Assembly: GCA_027451525.1 (NCBI GenBank)
Contig: DAIDJF010000029.1
Coordinates: 1-62,988, forward strand
From: Ktedonobacterales bacterium
GTDB lineage: Bacteria; Chloroflexota; Ktedonobacteria; Ktedonobacterales; Ktedonobacteraceae
Direction of reading: 5' to 3'
DNA length: 62,988 bases
Part shown: one piece after another, positions 59,962 through 62,988 of the stretch
Layout: every line of letters begins with the position of its first letter
Numbering within the stretch: position 1 is the first letter of the stretch
The notes under the pieces: generated by a model
The model's database searches: none
Told to the model about the DNA's origin: nothing
Seen by the model: the letters and a program-made list of their open reading frames with translations, nothing else
Program-made: the position numbers and the translations under genes

Positions 59962-61467
59962 ATGAGTGAGTCTGCACTGCTTGATGTGGAACAAACAGCG
60001 GAGGAAAAGGACGCGCCGCTGCCCAATAAATATCTTTATCCAGAGTTTGCAGGACTGGCAGGGGAACGCTACCTGCTGAGTCTGGCCGAGCAATTTGCCC
60101 CGCTAGCCCTCTGGCGCACATGGCAGGCATTTGTGAGTTTTCAAGCCCCTGGCAAGTCGTGCTATGTGGGCGTCAGCCGGGTAGTGGAACGTATTGGTCC
60201 GCAGGCCCGCAAAGTCTATCTCGACCTACAGGCCCTGGAACAACGCGGGTGGCTGGTGCAGGAGCGCGTATGGCAACAGTTCGTCCAGAACGATGGGCAG
60301 ATGGTCGCCAACGTGGTGACCATCAGAGATTTTACCGGGTTTTATCAGACGGCCCATGACTACCATTGCTGGCTCCATTCGCCCGAGTACCTGGCCCCGC
60401 TGCGCGAGAATCTGCCGCTCATCCAGGCGGACCCTGCCTTGGTCAAACGCCTGATCCGCTTTGAAAACTATCGCCGCTTACTGGTCTGCGCCAAACCAGG
60501 ACGCAAATCCAGTAGGGAGACAGAAGATTTTTATGCCCACCAACTCAGCCTGCTTGAGACACGCAGTGCAGCATCTGAAACAACAGTTACAAAAGTGAAT
60601 CAGTATTCCAATACCCCTGCAAATACTGATTCACTATATCGAAGAGAAGAAACAGGTATATCTCATGTACTAGTTCCTTCGATTCTTTCGATGCCAGAAA
60701 GAGGGGGCTTGGCTATAAGAAACACAAACGAACAGCAAGTAGCCAAACCACCGCTCCCATCGAAACCGAATACCCCTCCTCCCCCCAAAGAAACAATGGG
60801 CGCGGCGGCGGCGGCGGCAAAAACGGTAGAAACGTCTTTAGGATATACAGAAGAAGAATTGCGGCGCGATCTCAAGCTGCGTGGCGCGGCTGTCGTGGGG
60901 ATTCCTGCGGCCCAGTATCGTCAATTGCAAGGAGAAGCGGCTCAGGAGTCGGTGAAGGAACCAGCTGCACTGCGGCCTGTGCGGGAAGTCCCTGTTTCTG
61001 TTGTCCAGGAGATTGCGACCTATGCGCGCCAGTACGATGATGCCCACCTGGTTGCCTCTGATATAACACGAGTACGCAAGTTCTACGCGACAGCTGAGCA
61101 AGCATTGGAACAGTTTACCGAGCAGGTCTTCTGGGGACTTTATGACGAGGCGCGCAATGCAGCGGCCAAATATGCGCGTAAACGCCAAAATAGCCGTGGA
61201 CGAGTCAATCGCGTGCCCTATCTGTTTACCTGCCTGGAGAATGCGTGTGGGTTTTCTCTGGAGGAACTGGTGTACTTACGCACTGAGGACCCGCTCTATA
61301 CCGACTATTCTTTGTGGGACGTGCTTGCCACGTTGCGTGCGACCTATCGTGAGCAATGCCAGACACACGTGACCACGCTCGACTATCGCGCGTGGTTGCA
61401 AGGCATTTTGGATACCCTGGAGAAAGTTAAGGAACCCAAGCAACGCAATCATCCGACCTCACGCTAG
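59962..61467 (+). CDS. Winged-helix protein, possibly replication-linked
   Basis: About 501 residues from the ATG after GGGGGTGGGTG. An N-terminal winged helix (about 40-115, F-Q-A-P-G-K-S-C-Y-V-G-V-S-R-V-V) is followed by a poorly conserved middle with Pro and Ala runs (P-P-P-P, A-A-A-A-A-A) at about 280. A helical C-terminal region with Y-A-R-K-R-Q-N-S-R-G-R-V-N-R-V-P-Y-L-F resembles DnaD-like replication proteins loosely. It lies after the candidate origin and may assist replication or regulate it. Confidence 0.6.
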   Translation: MSESALLDVEQTAEEKDAPLPNKYLYPEFAGLAGERYLLSLAEQFAPLALWRTWQAFVSFQAPGKSCYVGVSRVVERIGPQARKVYLDLQALEQRGWLVQERVWQQFVQNDGQMVANVVTIRDFTGFYQTAHDYHCWLHSPEYLAPLRENLPLIQADPALVKRLIRFENYRRLLVCAKPGRKSSRETEDFYAHQLSLLETRSAASETTVTKVNQYSNTPANTDSLYRREETGISHVLVPSILSMPERGGLAIRNTNEQQVAKPPLPSKPNTPPPPKETMGAAAAAAKTVETSLGYTEEELRRDLKLRGAAVVGIPAAQYRQLQGEAAQESVKEPAALRPVREVPVSVVQEIATYARQYDDAHLVASDITRVRKFYATAEQALEQFTEQVFWGLYDEARNAAAKYARKRQNSRGRVNRVPYLFTCLENACGFSLEELVYLRTEDPLYTDYSLWDVLATLRATYREQCQTHVTTLDYRAWLQGILDTLEKVKEPKQRNHPTSR

Positions 61468-62026
61468 TGGTAAATAGAGCCAGGCTTAGGATACATGTAA
61501 AATTCTCTCATAAGGAAACGTGCGCTCAGATTCCTGTGGGAAGAAGAAACAGCGTGCCTTGGCCGCTATTGTTGAGACCATCTCCAGTGCCGAGCATCAG
61601 TGAGTCGCCGATGCGCAAGCTCTTTCTCATCGCCTCTACTTTGGAATGGAGCACAAAGCAAAAGCTGTGATAGAATTTTACACGTAAGGCGTATGGAAGT
61701 CGAGGAGCCAATGGCTGAAGTGCTTTTCCATTCACCTTGTTCGCTTATGAAGTAAAAATTGCGTACCTCCCGTGCGGGATCGAAACGTGTAGCACGGTGT
61801 CAAGGCCAAGACAAGCGCGCTCCACCCCCACCACTCTCCTCCAGCGCGGCCTTGACATACCGTGCTCTCTCAAAGAGTAACCCGCCCGGAGGGGACGCGG
61901 AGCGGGCTGGCGGCAGACGGCAGATGAGCACATCGAACATCTGGGGATTCTTCATACCGTCGTCAAAGATGATGATGGAGGGACCGTTCTGGCAACTCCA
62001 GCAGGGGTCTTCTCCTGTCGAACTGC
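61468..62026. other. Intergenic with inverted repeat, no supported gene
   Basis: About 560 bases. CACGGTGTCAAGGCC (61793-61807) is inverted, with two extra bases, at 61848-61864 (GGCCTTGACATACCGTG). A minus-strand open stretch near 61530-61700 may be a remnant. I found no complete gene. Confidence 0.45.
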
Positions 62027-62523
62027 TCAGGGCTGAACAAGCACGACCTGATTGTCTGGTAGCCTCTTCTTGAGGGGTTGGTAGTGTCCACTGCGATGCC
62101 GCCTGTGCAACTCTGCATCATAGAGCACAGGATCAGGAGGCTGTGTTCCAGGGGCAAGATGGCTCAGGGTTTCATGATCTTGCTTCAATAAGGCATAGAT
62201 CAGGGTAATTAATCGTCCTATCACATGACCAATGACTTTTCCTCGTCCTTTGTATTCCTGCACCCTCTCATCGTAGGTGCAAAGTCGAGGAACTAACCGC
62301 TTGTACAAATCAGCCCATTCTGTTTCACCCTTGATCGCGTGCCATGCAATCAGATACATCACTTTCCTCATTTCCCGCGATCCACCTCTTGTGAGCTTCA
62401 TTCGGTCGAAACTGACTCCTGTTTGTGCTCTTTTCGGTGCCCAGCCAAAGTACGACTTGAGATGTCCAGCGTCTTCAAAATTGGCAATATGACCGATGGT
62501 TGCGAGGATGGTCGCTGTTAAAA
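62027..62523 (-). pseudogene. IS110-family transposase, 5' truncated
   Basis: Read from 62523, the frame has T-I-G-H-I-A-N-F-E-D-A-G-H-L, Y-F-G-W-A-P-K-R-A-Q-T-G and L-T-R-G-G-S-R-E-M-R-K-V-M-Y-L, the Transposase_20 C-terminal domain of IS110. The DEDD N-terminal domain is missing. The break at 62523 is probably caused by the neighbouring IS21-like insertion. Confidence 0.8.
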
Positions 62524-62633
62524 GTCAACTAGTTTGTGCACCAAATGGCGATTACTTTGACCGAAAAACAAACGGATAATTGGATCAGAAAAGCTGAACC
62601 AGAAACGGCAACAACCCACGAAGGAACTGGCGA

Positions 62634-62988
62634 TTATCCTGTTGGAGAAGAGCTGGCTGGTCCCACCTTCTCTCTAGTATGCTCCTGCTGAGCTTGCGTG
62701 GCACGGAAGCTCTCCACACCACTCATATCGAGAATGACCGAGTGGTGAACAACACGGTCCACCGCAGCCAGCGTGGTCATGGGGTCTTTGAAGATACGAT
62801 CCCAGGCAGAGAACACCAAGTTGGTGGTAATAAGTACGGAGCGCTGTTCATAGCGTTCGGCCAGCAGGGTAAAGAGCACCTCCATTTCATCGCGGTCTTG
62901 CTGCACATAGCCTAAGTCATCGAGTATGAGACATGCCACCTGTTGCAGCTTGGCAATCTCTTGCGGCAGGCGTAATTCGCGCTTGGCG
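62634..62988 (-). CDS. istB: IS21-family IstB ATPase helper (partial at window edge)
   Basis: The C-terminal part shows L-I-L-D-D-L-G-Y-V (Walker B), S-V-L-I-T-T-N and V-D-R-V-V-H-H-S-V-I-L. The start and Walker A lie beyond the right edge. IstB supports IstA transposition. About 110 bases between its stop and the IS110 break form the probable end of this IS. Confidence 0.85.
   Translation of the reverse strand, partial: AKRELRLPQEIAKLQQVACLILDDLGYVQQDRDEMEVLFTLLAERYEQRSVLITTNLVFSAWDRIFKDPMTTLAAVDRVVHHSVILDMSGVESFRATQAQQEHTREKVGPASSSPTG

Noticed and set aside
61526..62073. Small frames on both strands near the right end
   Set aside because: No starts with ribosome sites and no family resemblance; probably remnants of old insertions.

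Overview
The window looks like accessory DNA of a Ktedonobacteria-type Chloroflexota. This inference rests on Ser/Thr kinases with a membrane anchor and Ser/Thr/Pro-rich linker, many IS607/IS605 TnpB copies, moderate GC and large mobile modules. I could not search databases, so the taxonomy is a judgement from protein style. I see no rRNA, tRNA or CRISPR array.

Left part (1-25.6 kb): a defence-like island with scars of mobile elements. An IS21-like end (1-73) truncates a possible nuclease gene. A dead transposase follows, then a membrane Ser/Thr kinase (2471-4504) and the first ~100 codons of a DrmD-like helicase (5249-5572). Next come an MrfA-like DEAD/DUF1998 helicase (5817-8066) and a cytosolic kinase with a small membrane protein (8498-10564, minus). 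A HAD-phosphoribosyltransferase-DprA cassette (11338-14345) precedes an overlapping operon of UvrD/RecB-like helicase-nuclease, type III Mod and type III Res (15109-22629). A NYN/LOTUS RNase-like gene (22903-23700) ends this block. Four long inverted-repeat elements (about 1681, 4713, 8204 and 23786) lie between these genes.

Middle part (24.7-41 kb): a DUF6036-like nucleotidyltransferase gene and its partner (minus strand) are interrupted by a 3.2-kb Tn554-like transposon with two tyrosine recombinases (about 25792-29001). The two halves of the gene can be rejoined by eye. A PcrA/UvrD helicase, two IS607 elements, a beta-lactamase-like hydrolase, a DinD/BRO-like gene and a HTH-GNAT protein follow.

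Right part (41-61.5 kb): a GC-rich, tightly packed, all-plus plasmid-type module. Seventeen co-directional genes (41105-51075) include an excisionase-like HTH, several one-pass membrane proteins (two paralogous), an anchored lysozyme-fold hydrolase and a sigma-70 factor. After an IS605 insertion come an actin-like ParM/ParR pair with two upstream palindromes, then ParA/ParB with two copies of a 16-bp palindrome. A candidate replication initiator, an iteron-bearing non-coding region (candidate origin) and a winged-helix protein follow. This suggests a plasmid or integrated plasmid carrying its own transcription, partition and envelope functions. The right edge holds a truncated IS110 transposase and a partial IS21 IstB.
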